This document shows, piece by piece, positions 51,201-58,906 of a stretch of 58,906 bases of DNA. The stretch covers positions 1 to 58,906 of the forward strand of contig LT635917.1 in NCBI GenBank assembly GCA_900128565.1. Reading direction: 5' to 3'. Position 1 is the first letter of the stretch. Every line of letters begins with the position of its first letter. The translations under genes and the position numbers were made by a program. Under the pieces are notes generated by a model that saw nothing but the letters and a program-made list of their open reading frames with translations, did not search any database and was not told where the DNA came from. This DNA is from Stramenopiles sp. TOSAG23-6. Lineage: Eukaryota > Sar.

Positions 51201-53845
51201 AGCCCTTTCATTCTAGCCATATCATCAAATCTACGTTCTACCTTTTCCCACATGACAGCTATTTGTTCAGCCATCATAAGTTGTATAATGTCATCACGTG
51301 TTGGTTTCTTACCTTTGTCGCTGAGAGATTGTTTCATTTGTCGCATGCGGACCTTTGCATTCCATTTAACTTTTCTCTGACCGACCATATTTTCTTTTTT
51401 TTCAAATTCTACACGTACTCGTTCAGCTGCACCCTGCTTGGCTCGTTTAAGAGCTTTGAGGAGCGCAGCACGTTCTTTAGTGACAATAGTACCATGTCGC
51501 CCTTGTCGTCCCCTAAATAAAGTTTGTATTTTTTCTGAAGCTTTCATTAAGATTAAATTATCATGAACTTCAGCGTTTTCATACCACCCGTGTTTCAATG
51601 CAACTGTCTTTCCACCACCACCTGTATTCCGTGGCATCATATCAGCATAATTTGGTTTGAGAGGATCGGACCTACCCATTAGAAGCGCACGCTTATGTAT
51701 CCTCGATTTATTAGCATTTCCCAAGAGGGGTCTAAATTTAGTTGCATCTTTATTCATACTGTTGATAAAATTCGACATAGTGATCATTCCTGCTTGTACT
51801 TGTTCTATACACGACATGTGCAACAATTGGAATTCGCTCATATGGGTGTATCTGTGTGGCAATCCAAGTAATTCGGAAAAGAACATAGAGCTATGTATTA
51901 GTTCAAGACACCATTCACGAAATCTATGCTGACTGAGAAAATTCGTACCACCACTATCATATTTAAATGCTCGAGCTACAAGCCCTTGTAGTTCTGAGTT
52001 GGTAGCCCTTCGTGATGGTTCCACATTTGCAAGACTTTCAATACCACGTGTAGCTCGTACTAATAAATTAAGTAGATCTTCCTTTGTCATCTTTTCATCA
52101 CCTACTTCATGAGATGTTTTGAAGTGCCAATATGCCCAATCCATTTTTTCTCGAAGAGATGATGGTAAATACATATTATTCGAATTTTTACCACAAAAGA
52201 AAACAACAAGAAGAAAGATATCTCGCAAATCTGCACCTGGAGCTCCGAGTTCATTGGCAGCATCAGGTGTAAGTTCTAACACAGCTTCAAATAAAACTGA
52301 AAATTTCGCTTCGCGAACACGCAATCTTTCTGCAAATGCTTGCTTATCACGAAGATATTTCAACTTCTCTTCGCTTTCATCGAATACTTTCTTTGCAGCA
52401 TCAACTTCACCTTGAAGCATGATGATAATCCCGCGTGAAATAGTATCATCACCTTCAGTTTTTTCTTTCAAGTCTTCTTGTTTTTCTTTCCATTTCTTTT
52501 TATTTTGATTCCAACGTCTTCCCATCAGTCCAATTTGTTCCTGATATCGATTATATAGTACAAGACCACGTGGCATTTCCATTAGAAGAGACTCTTGTCT
52601 CAAAGCAGTGTGGTACGTTTGTCGAAGACTCTTTTCTTTACTATTTGCTTTCATATCATTTTCCCGTGCTTTCTTCAAGCTTAATGCATCTTCCTTCTTT
52701 TCTTTTGCTTTTACCTTGTCTTCTATACCTTGCCATGTTTTCATATATACTTTATACTCATCAGGGTCCAGTGCCTTTTCATTCGTGCGCCTTTCTTTTT
52801 CTCGTTTTAAGCTTGCTTTTTCTCGTCGCTCTTTTCGCGATTCTTGTGCATCTTTACGTCGTTTTTGTTCCTTTTCTATGGATACTAGATGCTCTTGAAG
52901 CTCATTGTCATTGATAGAGAAATCCTGTGGATCATAGGCATCTTCCTCCAAAACAGATTTCTCCGATTTTGAGAGTATTTCAGATTCTAAATCACTTGCA
53001 AGTCTCGAGCTAAAACCAATAAAAATGGGGCTCATAATTTTGACGTCGAAAGCTTTTTTCAAAAGTTTTTTTCGAGCATATTCTATTATTATTTCGTCTT
53101 CATCAGTCCAATCTTCATCATCATCCTCATCGTCGGATATAAAAGCATCAACGTCCATGTCCTCACCATCATTAAAAGCATCTTCGTCATCCTCATTATC
53201 ATCATTTTTTAAAAGAAGTTTCCTTGATCTAGGTCGAGTTTTTTTTGATCTTTTTTTACGTTTTTTTCGTTTTCTATTATTTTCAGCGTTTTCTTGCTTT
53301 TTGCGAAATTCCCTTTCACGTTCCAATTTAGTTTTCTTTCTTCTTGGTTTTGAGTTTCCCTCTTTTTTCTTAACACGACGCTCTAGAAGGAGATCTTCAT
53401 CGCTAGTATCGTCTTGTATGCTCGACGACATATTCTTTTTCTTTTTCTTTGGGAAAAATATTTGATGCTGTTTTTCATTTGAAGCATCATCATCTGATTC
53501 TATATCTATCTGTGGAAAGTTTCTTAAATAATGCTCTTCTTTATTAAAATGTCCTATTTCCATGGCATATTCCTTTACAGCTGGATGCCAGACACTTCGA
53601 GTTTTTGCCCTTTGATCGGAGTCTATTTTGCGAGATATATTCTCAATTACCTTGAAAAATTCAGACCAATATACCCTCCAAGATCCATCTTGAAACCCTT
53701 TGAACATTTTGATAGCCTCAGTAGCATCATGGGCACTCCAGCGTTGAAATATTTTATCTAGATCATTCTCACGGATTGCATCCACAACTTCTGGCGCGAG
53801 GCGAACACCAGTAAGAGAGAAACCACAACCAAGTGAGGCTCCCAT
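45224..53845 (-). CDS. Giant Clu-like / LamG-like / LRR scaffold protein (2873 aa)
   Basis: Single exon of 8.6 kb without introns. It starts MGASLGCG (an N-myristoylation-type Gly2). Then: a Lys/Glu/Asp-rich region (~130-270), long charged coiled coils (~320-560), an IQ motif (ASEKIQTLFRGRQGRHG, ~770), more coiled coil, a Clu/TIF31-like domain (~1235-1400) with FGSIDRGFHV and the signature GTDGKFYILNPSRTFPP, a LamG/concanavalin-type jelly roll (~1790-1940: WYHIVCTYDGGQCRMYINGH), and about 15 cysteine-type leucine-rich repeats (~2310-2760: LEYLDLTWCVHVTTKGV) like AMN1/F-box LRR proteins. Clu proteins affect mitochondrial positioning and RNA binding; LRRs here suggest partner binding. No F-box was found. 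Function unknown; membrane association by lipid and calmodulin control are inferences. Confidence 0.88.
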   Translation of the reverse strand: MGASLGCGFSLTGVRLAPEVVDAIRENDLDKIFQRWSAHDATEAIKMFKGFQDGSWRVYWSEFFKVIENISRKIDSDQRAKTRSVWHPAVKEYAMEIGHFNKEEHYLRNFPQIDIESDDDASNEKQHQIFFPKKKKKNMSSSIQDDTSDEDLLLERRVKKKEGNSKPRRKKTKLEREREFRKKQENAENNRKRKKRKKRSKKTRPRSRKLLLKNDDNEDDEDAFNDGEDMDVDAFISDDEDDDEDWTDEDEIIIEYARKKLLKKAFDVKIMSPIFIGFSSRLASDLESEILSKSEKSVLEEDAYDPQDFSINDNELQEHLVSIEKEQKRRKDAQESRKERREKASLKREKERRTNEKALDPDEYKVYMKTWQGIEDKVKAKEKKEDALSLKKARENDMKANSKEKSLRQTYHTALRQESLLMEMPRGLVLYNRYQEQIGLMGRRWNQNKKKWKEKQEDLKEKTEGDDTISRGIIIMLQGEVDAAKKVFDESEEKLKYLRDKQAFAERLRVREAKFSVLFEAVLELTPDAANELGAPGADLRDIFLLVVFFCGKNSNNMYLPSSLREKMDWAYWHFKTSHEVGDEKMTKEDLLNLLVRATRGIESLANVEPSRRATNSELQGLVARAFKYDSGGTNFLSQHRFREWCLELIHSSMFFSELLGLPHRYTHMSEFQLLHMSCIEQVQAGMITMSNFINSMNKDATKFRPLLGNANKSRIHKRALLMGRSDPLKPNYADMMPRNTGGGGKTVALKHGWYENAEVHDNLILMKASEKIQTLFRGRQGRHGTIVTKERAALLKALKRAKQGAAERVRVEFEKKENMVGQRKVKWNAKVRMRQMKQSLSDKGKKPTRDDIIQLMMAEQIAVMWEKVERRFDDMARMKGLSDNAVNAFRTMIGNKVRPPPNLPDTERKRALVRAQEALPEAAELFRGGEESSEFLLRLEMARPDPSYTQLYERMRWMHKFVTEHKARNLLLECPSKRILLQKFRFWPLPQIAEHYVNNFNFREEWAVAFAKSLKRILHTDLEYGKMTNRALSLQRKRDATLKAMVEYRAGQALRVQKEAAERAILMAQSQEDPERAMQILEANKKKMRDKLEHLSQKVKRRMAAVEEAELKLKEAKREKERISKIVRVQEAVGDDANAALQMMQVSPDDRTNWVERFYHASEMPERTPAQKYEKYKEMHLVIDLFVDTAETHAKKIVKEFFMPRSEKLAKPFAVKKGDGGRFVREKFAFHGIRFKVLLDYHGVYNGNDQAAMKMGGAELRATMAYYRCNIPKLRVPLQCVVDFLGFRVLCTAILPIVHEERDKKGKLLGLQEKLVFGSIDRGFHVTMKNQDAQSYLKQAAARLNIKEHRVKGRDDMMACDAFTAFDTRCYVGTDGKFYILNPSRTFPPIDFDVLSKRLGQSSSARGQSIFWRHFRPELLHALDKPLSSDAFNLVAHNGDRIQAVKDGAECTAATHQLIHEIVTDFAEEVSNRSASEIEAIFWSGEMHTRGMNMRLLGEIRSRFWRKLDGTAGLEFGKKHILCNKDWRLEIRRGSQLRIGSSYYKVRADGEWDNIQIPVHPPVNDEPEGDIEVYAGEVKNEANSHAVRSSLLVEMAARALKGIIRVQARESARIQQLFSESAFAEVACHIFNLMTGAAPGYGKFWLEDVMLAIEERFGRFALSGIERWRLHTIMTENYLVPTLSRLCEMLKIEVTAPTKERFELQPVCFRFEVPDIHNVSARIRLSVEQLRHYSKGSVLAADAKMAGNTTYRARILTPKDGSDPPVGYWPLDDLVNSKHAKNLGSAGEKLNGRYSRAVRFRADGFVKNDSAEDALCSKGIAFVEGARAHVDFTASDLLCPMQPKVHFSIECWTKVTGAPQKEKVLIENGRFLLQASKANYWIFLVYMPLEMVNLRVKSPKPFEYNTWYHIVCTYDGGQCRMYINGHLVAFLDVTRSVKEAKEAHTKFRAKELIRIKDEENTESIKCEARARKVIAEELKNPEAKREMLKTAMKLYQETTLKISLSKKTDAELKEEGIIRITKRQAEDIVRQGLIRERQNSFMKDIQNSCNRRREAIQVDEEHMKSAMIERSRMPLRIGSSDGDGGKYFIGTVQQVAFYRIGLTAEHAHEHYLMGTSDLRLESDRLYYLASLSFKRVLNENPYDRNTLVAYASALCNHFGYGTDRKRGEAEYRARIKDALLMFRNGQNAAGAAAMFEGLPDTGDPTFADICLDIWEALKEINPAFFEDNVTKLAYIPIKFGLMRPGMPIKYVRCAAEIYQYALHVQPDIYNDIHLGWLHEIHDPRIVVFFVDRAQRMLPTDVIDLEDLEDAPASDLLAICYNCRNVLQLKLNRAEHLNDTILNSMTERMKFLEKLDIENCRTITDDAMQCLGESCGRLRRLNIAGCIRVSDLGLCEITKHCDDLRELDIRHCKFITDVSISSLAKGCCKLEYLDLTWCVHVTTKGVKSWADTAPFGSKLKELKMRGCSRIGDDAIFSVSKTFTCLTTLDLAHLPQLTDKSIKNLTHNCWQLEWLDLTNLPYITDDCFWFDEVGDGRPEAQRLMLRRISSIFLNDCISLSNHAILGIAKRAKSLHKLQLNSCTNLDVDSLWKNFFLDEEKGESRHLGLVEIDLGHILALSDQAIEGFIDNMINLEYISLAGCPKVSDASMSVIAQRMNRVHRLNLSFCTQITDAGLKVLAEQLFIEELDISHCKYVTDKGLGYISESFNTLRILNVTWDILLTDVSLASLSKCCPALKSCDISQCHRMTEDGIATFIKTMPGCDVIRKNLDRLFAPRGTDSQGLPLPDLAKENAAKLAELQLHYARTGQRTKKREPTEEEKLENEASILKTVIAAQKKMNPALMRAQKRNQSSLSSDSERSNNQEGSNIVEELR

Positions 53846-54157
53846 GAATTACTGAGTTTAGCCAGAAAATTCGTCTAAATAATTAGTTGTACCAGAATTA
53901 TCCATTCTATCATGAAAGTAACATTGTAAGGAGAAGTTTTTCGAAAGACCTTGAATTTGGTGATACTAGTATGCAAATAAGAGAGATTGCTTCGGTTACG
54001 ATCTGATCTGAGTCAACAGTTACATTTTTCTAGCTAAATTCGAAATTCGCGACCGTTGGAAAAATTTGAAGAAGATACTCAACAAATAAAACAAACAACA
54101 AACAACAACAACACATTGATATAAGATCTCAGATCTAGCTATAATCTACTTCCAGGG
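53846..54157. promoter_or_regulatory. Divergent promoter region (giant scaffold / INPP4-like gene)
   Basis: 312 bp. It contains two CTAGCTA boxes (54030, 54135) and an A/C-rich AACAAACAACAACAAC stretch near 54090-54115 likely to be 5'UTR of the + gene. Confidence 0.42.
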
Positions 54158-56973
54158 ATGCTGCCTGGCACCCCAAGGGAATTACGGATTGCCATTTCAA
54201 ATGCAAAAAATAAATTGAGTGAATTACAAACAAATTTGCCGGATAGATTAAAAGAGCTTAAACATTTAAAGAATGAGTTATCCAAGGAGCAACTACAAAC
54301 TGAAGACTTGTGTGAAGACTTCTTGGATAAAACACTTGAAGCAAAGTCAAAATCAGCAGAGAAGGCTAAAGTAAATCGCGTAACATGGGATTGTCCTCGT
54401 AGAAGAATGAAAAATCGTTGGATTGGCACAGATCCTCATCCAAAAAGTGTTGATGCAATTGTAAAGAAAAAAACTGAGGAGACTATAAAAATAATAGAAA
54501 GACTCCGCTCAGAGCTATCCTTTTCACTATCGCGTGAGAAGGGAGTCACTTTACGAACGATCAAAATGATGGAACAAATTCGTGCTAGTATTAATTTGCA
54601 TAATATTACTAGAAGAAGTACTTTATTGACTCAAAGATTAGCTGACCTTTCTCAGAAAAAGGAGAACGATGATAAAAATGTAGAATTATCTAAAGCCAGT
54701 TCTTCAGACTATCATATCGAGACGTTAAAAGATAGAAAATATGAAAACCATTGTGAAATATTATTAAGGTATACTGAAATGCTGGACGATCCTATTTTCA
54801 TTGTGTTGTCAAGATTTGACGAAATAAATGATGAATGGGAAGAAATAGGACGAAGTGAGGTGTCTTCACAAGTTGACGGCACATCTCCGAGCTTTCTAAG
54901 AACAACTGTAATACCGACTGATGGTCGATCATACCCAATTAATATTAGTTTATATAGCATACAAATGGATGATAGGATTGCCATTAAGTTCGTAGGTTCT
55001 ACAGAAACCTCTCTTGCTGAGCTTGTGGATGATAATGGTCGTATGTTTTCATCATAATTGTTTTTACCTAAATGTTTTTTTCGTACGAAATTTTATACCT
55101 AACGATTTTTTTTTCAAATATTTTTTAGCATCGCATATGAACTGCATTTGTTTATTTATAAAAGAATTGGTGTCGAAGATTCGAAATCTGGAATCCTTTC
55201 ATTGCGTCTTTTACCAAACATGTTTAAAAAAATAAAGCATTACGACTTTGTTGGAACTCATCGAGAATGTACGTTTTATTTTTTTTTTCAATTTCGATTT
55301 TTTTTTCGTACGAAATTTTGTACCTAACGATTTTTTTTGAAATATTTTCCCAAAATACATGTGCAACATTTTGTTTATCTATACCAGATGTTGAACAGAT
55401 TACCCCGGGACTTCGTTTAATAGAACAAACTCAAGAATCTCCATTTTCCATCATCGTACCATTCCAACTTCTCGCAATATTTATCGAAAGGATAAAGAAA
55501 ATGATTGGATTCTTGAAAAGTTCAAATTTTGAAAATGTAACAACGAAACAGAAAATTCAAATTTCTGTAACTTTGAAACATCAATCAAATTTATTACAAG
55601 AATATCAAAATTATCTAAATGAATTAAGCGAATATAAACAACCTTTTCTTAAAACTGTTGATTATATACAAAACAAAACAGCACTGCGATTTGTTCCAAC
55701 AAATTGTCATTTAAATTCTATGCTACTTATTAATGGTAGTAACACAGAAACTATTTGCACTGTCACAGCTGGATTTCCTGCTGCTCATTCAGTAGGATTT
55801 CGTACAGGAGGTCTCCTTTCCCTCTGGGAGAAATTTCATGAAGCATCAGAAAAGTATAAAGATAAAGATGTCTTCAGTATCGGAAAAGAAGGACCATCGT
55901 ATAAAATAGACAAAGAAGTCTCAATAGCTAATATACATGATCTTGCTACACAAAGCATCAAAATAGCACGGCGTAGGGATGTCGTGTTTTCTCAGGCAAT
56001 GTCCATATTGATTTCAAGTTTTCAAGCACAGCTACGAGTGATGTCAGAAAAATCAGATTCATCGTATGCACGGTGGTGGAAGCGGCTGGTAGATGTTGGG
56101 TTTCTCATCCATTTCAGTACTTTTATTGAACTTGATGAAGACAGCAGAGCTCAACTGGAAGACATTGTAGATATAGTAAACTGCCTTCAAAATGTTCACA
56201 TACTTGTAACACAAAAAGAAGCACCAATGAACAGTGGTATTTGTATTCAATGCAAAAAAAAAGATTACGTTATAGAATTTTGGTCACCGGAAATAGATTG
56301 GAGTCGAGTTCCACATAAATATTTAAAAAGTCACCGAATTTCTATATTTCCAGTTCTTACAGCTCTAAATGTACGTATTGATAGGCTTGGCAAACATGTT
56401 GAAGCTTCTATGCTCTTGCAGAAAATTAATGAGACTGCTTTAACAGCATTAAAAGACTATCAAGATCAGATTCTGGAAGCAAATATTGGTGTAGCGGTTG
56501 CTGCTATGTTGCAGCCTAACTCGCATGGTATTGTGGAAGATGAAAAGTCAAGGAATGAAAAGGTACAATTATTAATTACGGAAATGAAAAATATACCAAA
56601 GCAGCCAGTACATAATTCCAAACAGACGTTTCGAGATTCTAGTGAATTACACGACGATGTTGTCGACTCTCTAATATTATTTCAAAATATAGCAATTCAA
56701 AGTGATTCAGGTCATGTGATTCTATGTGTAGATGGCATTGACATTTCTCACATGGTATTAACATTAGAGAATGCAGTATTTTTAGTTGAAAAGTATGGAC
56801 TATCACCAGAAGAGTTTAGTAAAATAATGACAGCGATAAGAAGTCGAGGTGTATCTCCTACAATATGCGAAAAAAATAGAAATTTACCTTTTTACAGATT
56901 TAGTCAGGATACCTCAGAGCATTTACCTCCATTTTTACGACCACCGAGAGAATCAATAAAGCAAAGTTCATAA
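54158..56973 (+). CDS. INPP4-like (inositol polyphosphate 4-phosphatase-like) protein, putative
   Basis: Exons 54158..55040, 55137..55268, 55361..56973; 875 aa, frames exact. The N-terminal ~200 residues are coiled coil. A C2-like beta segment follows (DDPIFIVLSRFDEIND, FLRTTVIPTDGRSYPINISL). The C-terminal half (CTVTAGFPAAHSVGFRTGG, RRDVVFSQAMSILISSF, WWKRLVDVGFLIHF) reminds me of the region in INPP4-type proteins, which dephosphorylate PI(3,4)P2, but I cannot see the CX5R phosphatase loop, so it may be a catalytically dead relative or another family. Both introns are introner-like; the second could also use an AG 31 nt downstream (ATACCAG). Confidence 0.52.
55041..55136 (+). mobile_element. 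Introner-like element, INPP4-like gene intron 1 (GT...AT)
   Basis: 96 nt, phase 1. It starts GTATGTTTTCATCAT; core TTCGTACGAAATTTTATACC then TAAC; tail TTTTTTAGCATCGCAT. The tail TTTTTTAG acceptor is out of frame from the GT donor; GT...AT is in frame. Confidence 0.74.
55269..55360 (+). mobile_element. Introner-like element, INPP4-like gene intron 2
   Basis: 92 nt, phase 1. It starts GTACGTTTTATTTTT; core TTCGTACGAAATTTTGTACC then TAAC; it ends CAAAATACAT. GT...AT is in frame; a GT-AG alternative to 55391 is also in frame, so RNA is needed. Confidence 0.76.
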
Positions 56974-57331
56974 TGAATTTATTGAAATAAATCGTTGTAA
57001 ATAGTTCACGTAGATTTATTCAATTAATTATGTTAATACATTAAGATCATGTAACTTTCAAAAAATTTATACGATGAGCCATGCGGGAAACAGCCATGAG
57101 GAAATCGAAAAAAATTGAGTTCTAATAAATATGTAAAGCTTTAAGTTCCTCTGTCCAATGTCATATACCCAAGGTTTTGTCGACACAATTTAAAATGGCC
57201 TTTTGGGTCCGGGACCCGGGTACCGGCCAAGAACGAAATTGATGATGGCCGAAACTTCTCACGACATGCGCTGCGAGGTACCGCGACCGGGGTTCTAAAC
57301 ATCGAAATACTGTAATACATAGCTGTTGAAA
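56974..57331. other. Intergenic region with a GC-rich island
   Basis: AT-rich except 57195..57300, a GC-rich patch with the palindrome GGGTCCGGGACCC (57205) and GGTACCG twice. It lies just upstream of the small + gene: a 5'UTR or promoter. No gene is recognised. Confidence 0.4.
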
Positions 57332-57502
57332 ATGCCAAGAACTACAGCATTAGGGTCTGTCTTTCGCTTTACTGCAATCGCTGTAGGCGCTATTTACGGT
57401 GGCAAGAAATTGGAGAATCTTCAGGCTATGGAGGCAAAAGGTGAGCTTCCCCATCAGAAAGTTGCAGCTGCCCACGGTCATGCAAAGGCCGGGGCTCACT
57501 AG
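57332..57502 (+). CDS. Probable mitochondrial ATP synthase subunit e (small membrane protein)
   Basis: 56 aa. One hydrophobic segment, VFRFTAIAVGAIYGGKKLENL (shown with G-x-x-x-G-like spacing, residues about 10-30), then a short basic/His-rich tail (HQKVAAAHGHAKAGAH). The R-x-T/S-A-hydrophobic-G-x-x-Y-G pattern resembles F1Fo-ATP synthase subunit e, which helps dimerise the enzyme in the inner membrane. It is preceded by a GC-rich patch and has higher GC than neighbours, as for a highly expressed gene. Too short for certainty; an unrelated small mitochondrial protein is the alternative. Confidence 0.55.
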   Translation: MPRTTALGSVFRFTAIAVGAIYGGKKLENLQAMEAKGELPHQKVAAAHGHAKAGAH

Positions 57503-57654
57503 TTAGTTCATAGAGCTCACTGGTTAGTCTATCGAGCTTTTATCGTACAAATGATGTCATTGTAGTAGTGACATGTATAGAATAGTTGGTATGGTTTATA
57601 TGTGGTGATATTGATTAAATATTGAACATCAAAACAATAATTTACGTATGTTGT

Positions 57655-58843
57655 TTAATATTTATTTTTGAGAATTAAAAGCCTTGTCCGTCTTTGGTCC
57701 ATTGGAATAACTTCCCGCAAAATTTCTTGCACTCGCACAATAATCGAATCTTTATCATACAGTACTGAAATTGAACCAGCTATACAGACTTCAAGATTAT
57801 TACAACTCTTATTGACACTTTTCTTCGAATCTTTTATCGGTTTTGTCGTTGATTTTGAACGTTTTTTTTCATTCTCTTTTTTTGCCTCTTTCATCTTTTC
57901 GTCGTGACGCATTATACAATCTTCTCGAAGTCTACGAAGAATGTCATTGGCATTTTCACCATTGGAAAGCATGCGGAGTCGTGGCATTCCACGTTGAAGC
58001 AATTTCTGGGCTGCTTTGGCACATGTGGGGCAAGTCACGTCCAGAACGATGGTGTCTATTGTGCCTCTATATAAGGATTCCTCTCCGTTTGCGTCTACAT
58101 GTTTGACTTCACAACGTTGTCCACTCTCAAAACCATCCTGTTTGAGTAAAGCTATTTTATACGTATCATCCAAGGCCAGTTTTAATGTATCGTCGTAATC
58201 TCCACGTACTTCACGACCTCTAAATATCTTTTGTATTATAATTGCTTTATCGTTTTCCATTTTGCGTTTTTCTTTACATTTTCTAAATTCTATACGTCCA
58301 CATTGACCACGGTACAATCTCTGGGTAATCATTGCTGATTTATACCGTCCTTCAGAACGGCGTTTTTTTTGTAATGCGTTTAATCGACCAATTTTACCTC
58401 GTTGTACGGATTGTATACGAACTGCTGATAGAGTGTGAAGTTCTGGTGTTGGTGGAGGAATTGCAATGCACTCGTCGCCAACTTTCTGTGCAAATCGCGT
58501 TGCATTGATTGCATCGAAGCATTCTTTAGCTAGAGCTTCCTTCCCAACACTTGCAAGTGACCACATTAGTGTACCTTCTGCACGTTTGACCAAACGCCAT
58601 GCCTCGTCGATTGATGAATGTAGTCTCATTTGATTTGGTTTGTGTTTTTGAAGATAAACAGGCATATCATTAAAGATACTTTCTACTTGACGAAGAATTC
58701 GTTTTGTAGGTGTTAAATCATAAAGATCGATATCTTTTCGTAAAATTGAAACACGAGTTGTGCATTTAACTATAGTATTACTACGCCGCAACAAGGAAGT
58801 CTGAAGCTTCATTTCAGTGCTTACATCTGCTTCATTGGTTTCG
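57655..58843 (-). CDS. IQ-motif protein, 5' exon(s) outside the window
   Basis: The visible exon 58843..57655 encodes 395 aa before the stop; the frame is open through the exon start, so the first ATG (58812) is probably internal. Three tandem IQ motifs (AVRIQSVQRGKIGRLNALQK, AMITQRLYRGQCGRIEF, AIIIQKIFRGREVRG; about 140-215 of the visible part) imply calmodulin or centrin binding. A Lys/Glu-rich linker follows, preceded by CPTCAKAAQKLL. No motor domain is seen. The upstream junction is an introner-like element cut by the window end. Confidence 0.75.
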
Positions 58844-58906
58844 ATGTATTCTGGAAAAATATTTCAAAAAAAATCTAAAAAAAATTGTTAGGTACAAAAT
58901 TTCGTA
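58844..58906 (-). mobile_element. Introner-like element, cut by the window edge
   Basis: The 3' 63 nt are visible: TACGAAATTTTGTACCTAAC, then GAAATATTTTTCC and AGAATACAT at the junction. The acceptor reads AT at the family position; the downstream frame is open. Confidence 0.78.

Noticed and set aside
12608-53465. Many open frames of 60-180 codons antisense to the large genes
   Set aside because: Compositional shadows of long coding exons in AT-rich DNA; no recognisable domains.
540-58906. Elements as ciliate-type internal eliminated sequences removed from DNA
   Set aside because: They carry splice-donor and branch-point-like motifs and are always sense to the host gene, which DNA elimination would not require.

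Overview
This window comes from the nuclear genome of an AT-rich unicellular eukaryote. The genes are eukaryotic (PEX19, PLK4-like kinase, myosin, topoisomerase II, ribosomal P1, YIP1/YIPF5). Coding density is high, with intergenic gaps of about 20-870 bp. No bacterial operon, CRISPR, rRNA or tRNA signal was seen. PLK4 implies centrioles, so probably a flagellate stage, and PEX19 implies peroxisomes. The many IQ, WW, cNMP-binding and LRR scaffold proteins and the intron type suggest an alga or protist (a stramenopile or alveolate is my guess); species identity cannot be read from the sequence.

Layout: PEX19 (+, enters from the left), PLK4-like kinase (+), HXXXD acyltransferase (-), RRM protein (+), bromodomain-like protein (-), dihydroxyacetone kinase (+), WW/IQ/cNMP-binding protein (+), uncharacterised protein (+), myosin with IQ/ankyrin tail (-), small Cys-rich protein (+), ribosomal P1 (+), YIPF5-like (+), fused GT2-like/GT61 glycosyltransferase (-), EEP phosphatase/nuclease (+), topoisomerase II (-), coiled-coil protein (-), SpoU RNA methyltransferase (+), small ORF (+), 2873-residue Clu/LamG/LRR protein (-), INPP4-like protein (+), probable ATP synthase subunit e (+), and an IQ protein (-, leaves to the right). 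Six divergent gene pairs share 248-361 bp gaps, which are probable bidirectional promoters.

The outstanding feature is the introns. Of 22 introns I could place, 21 are copies of one short repeat (88-118 nt where complete). It begins GTAYGTTTTCATCAT, carries a palindromic core TTCGTACGAAATTTTGTACC followed by CTAAC (branch-point-like), and ends ATATTTTTCACAATACAT. These are introner-like elements. Reading frame and conserved protein residues place most junctions at GT...AT rather than GT...AG. Four lie inside well-conserved protein motifs (PEX19, DAK, two in TOP2). Two TOP2 members of the same family are best read as ordinary GT-AG introns. All intronic copies are in the sense orientation of their host gene, and insertion phases are nearly uniform. 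Relic or UTR copies also occur outside coding sequence. The single intron outside the family, in the myosin gene, is a conventional GT-AG intron with an ACTAAC branch point. This looks like a recent, genome-shaping burst of intron gain with an unusual 3' splice rule.

Limits: no alignment or RNA data were available. Domain calls are by eye and residue positions are approximate. Exon joins were chosen so that frames add to whole codons (checked for every multi-exon gene). Where the exact splice base is ambiguous I say so.
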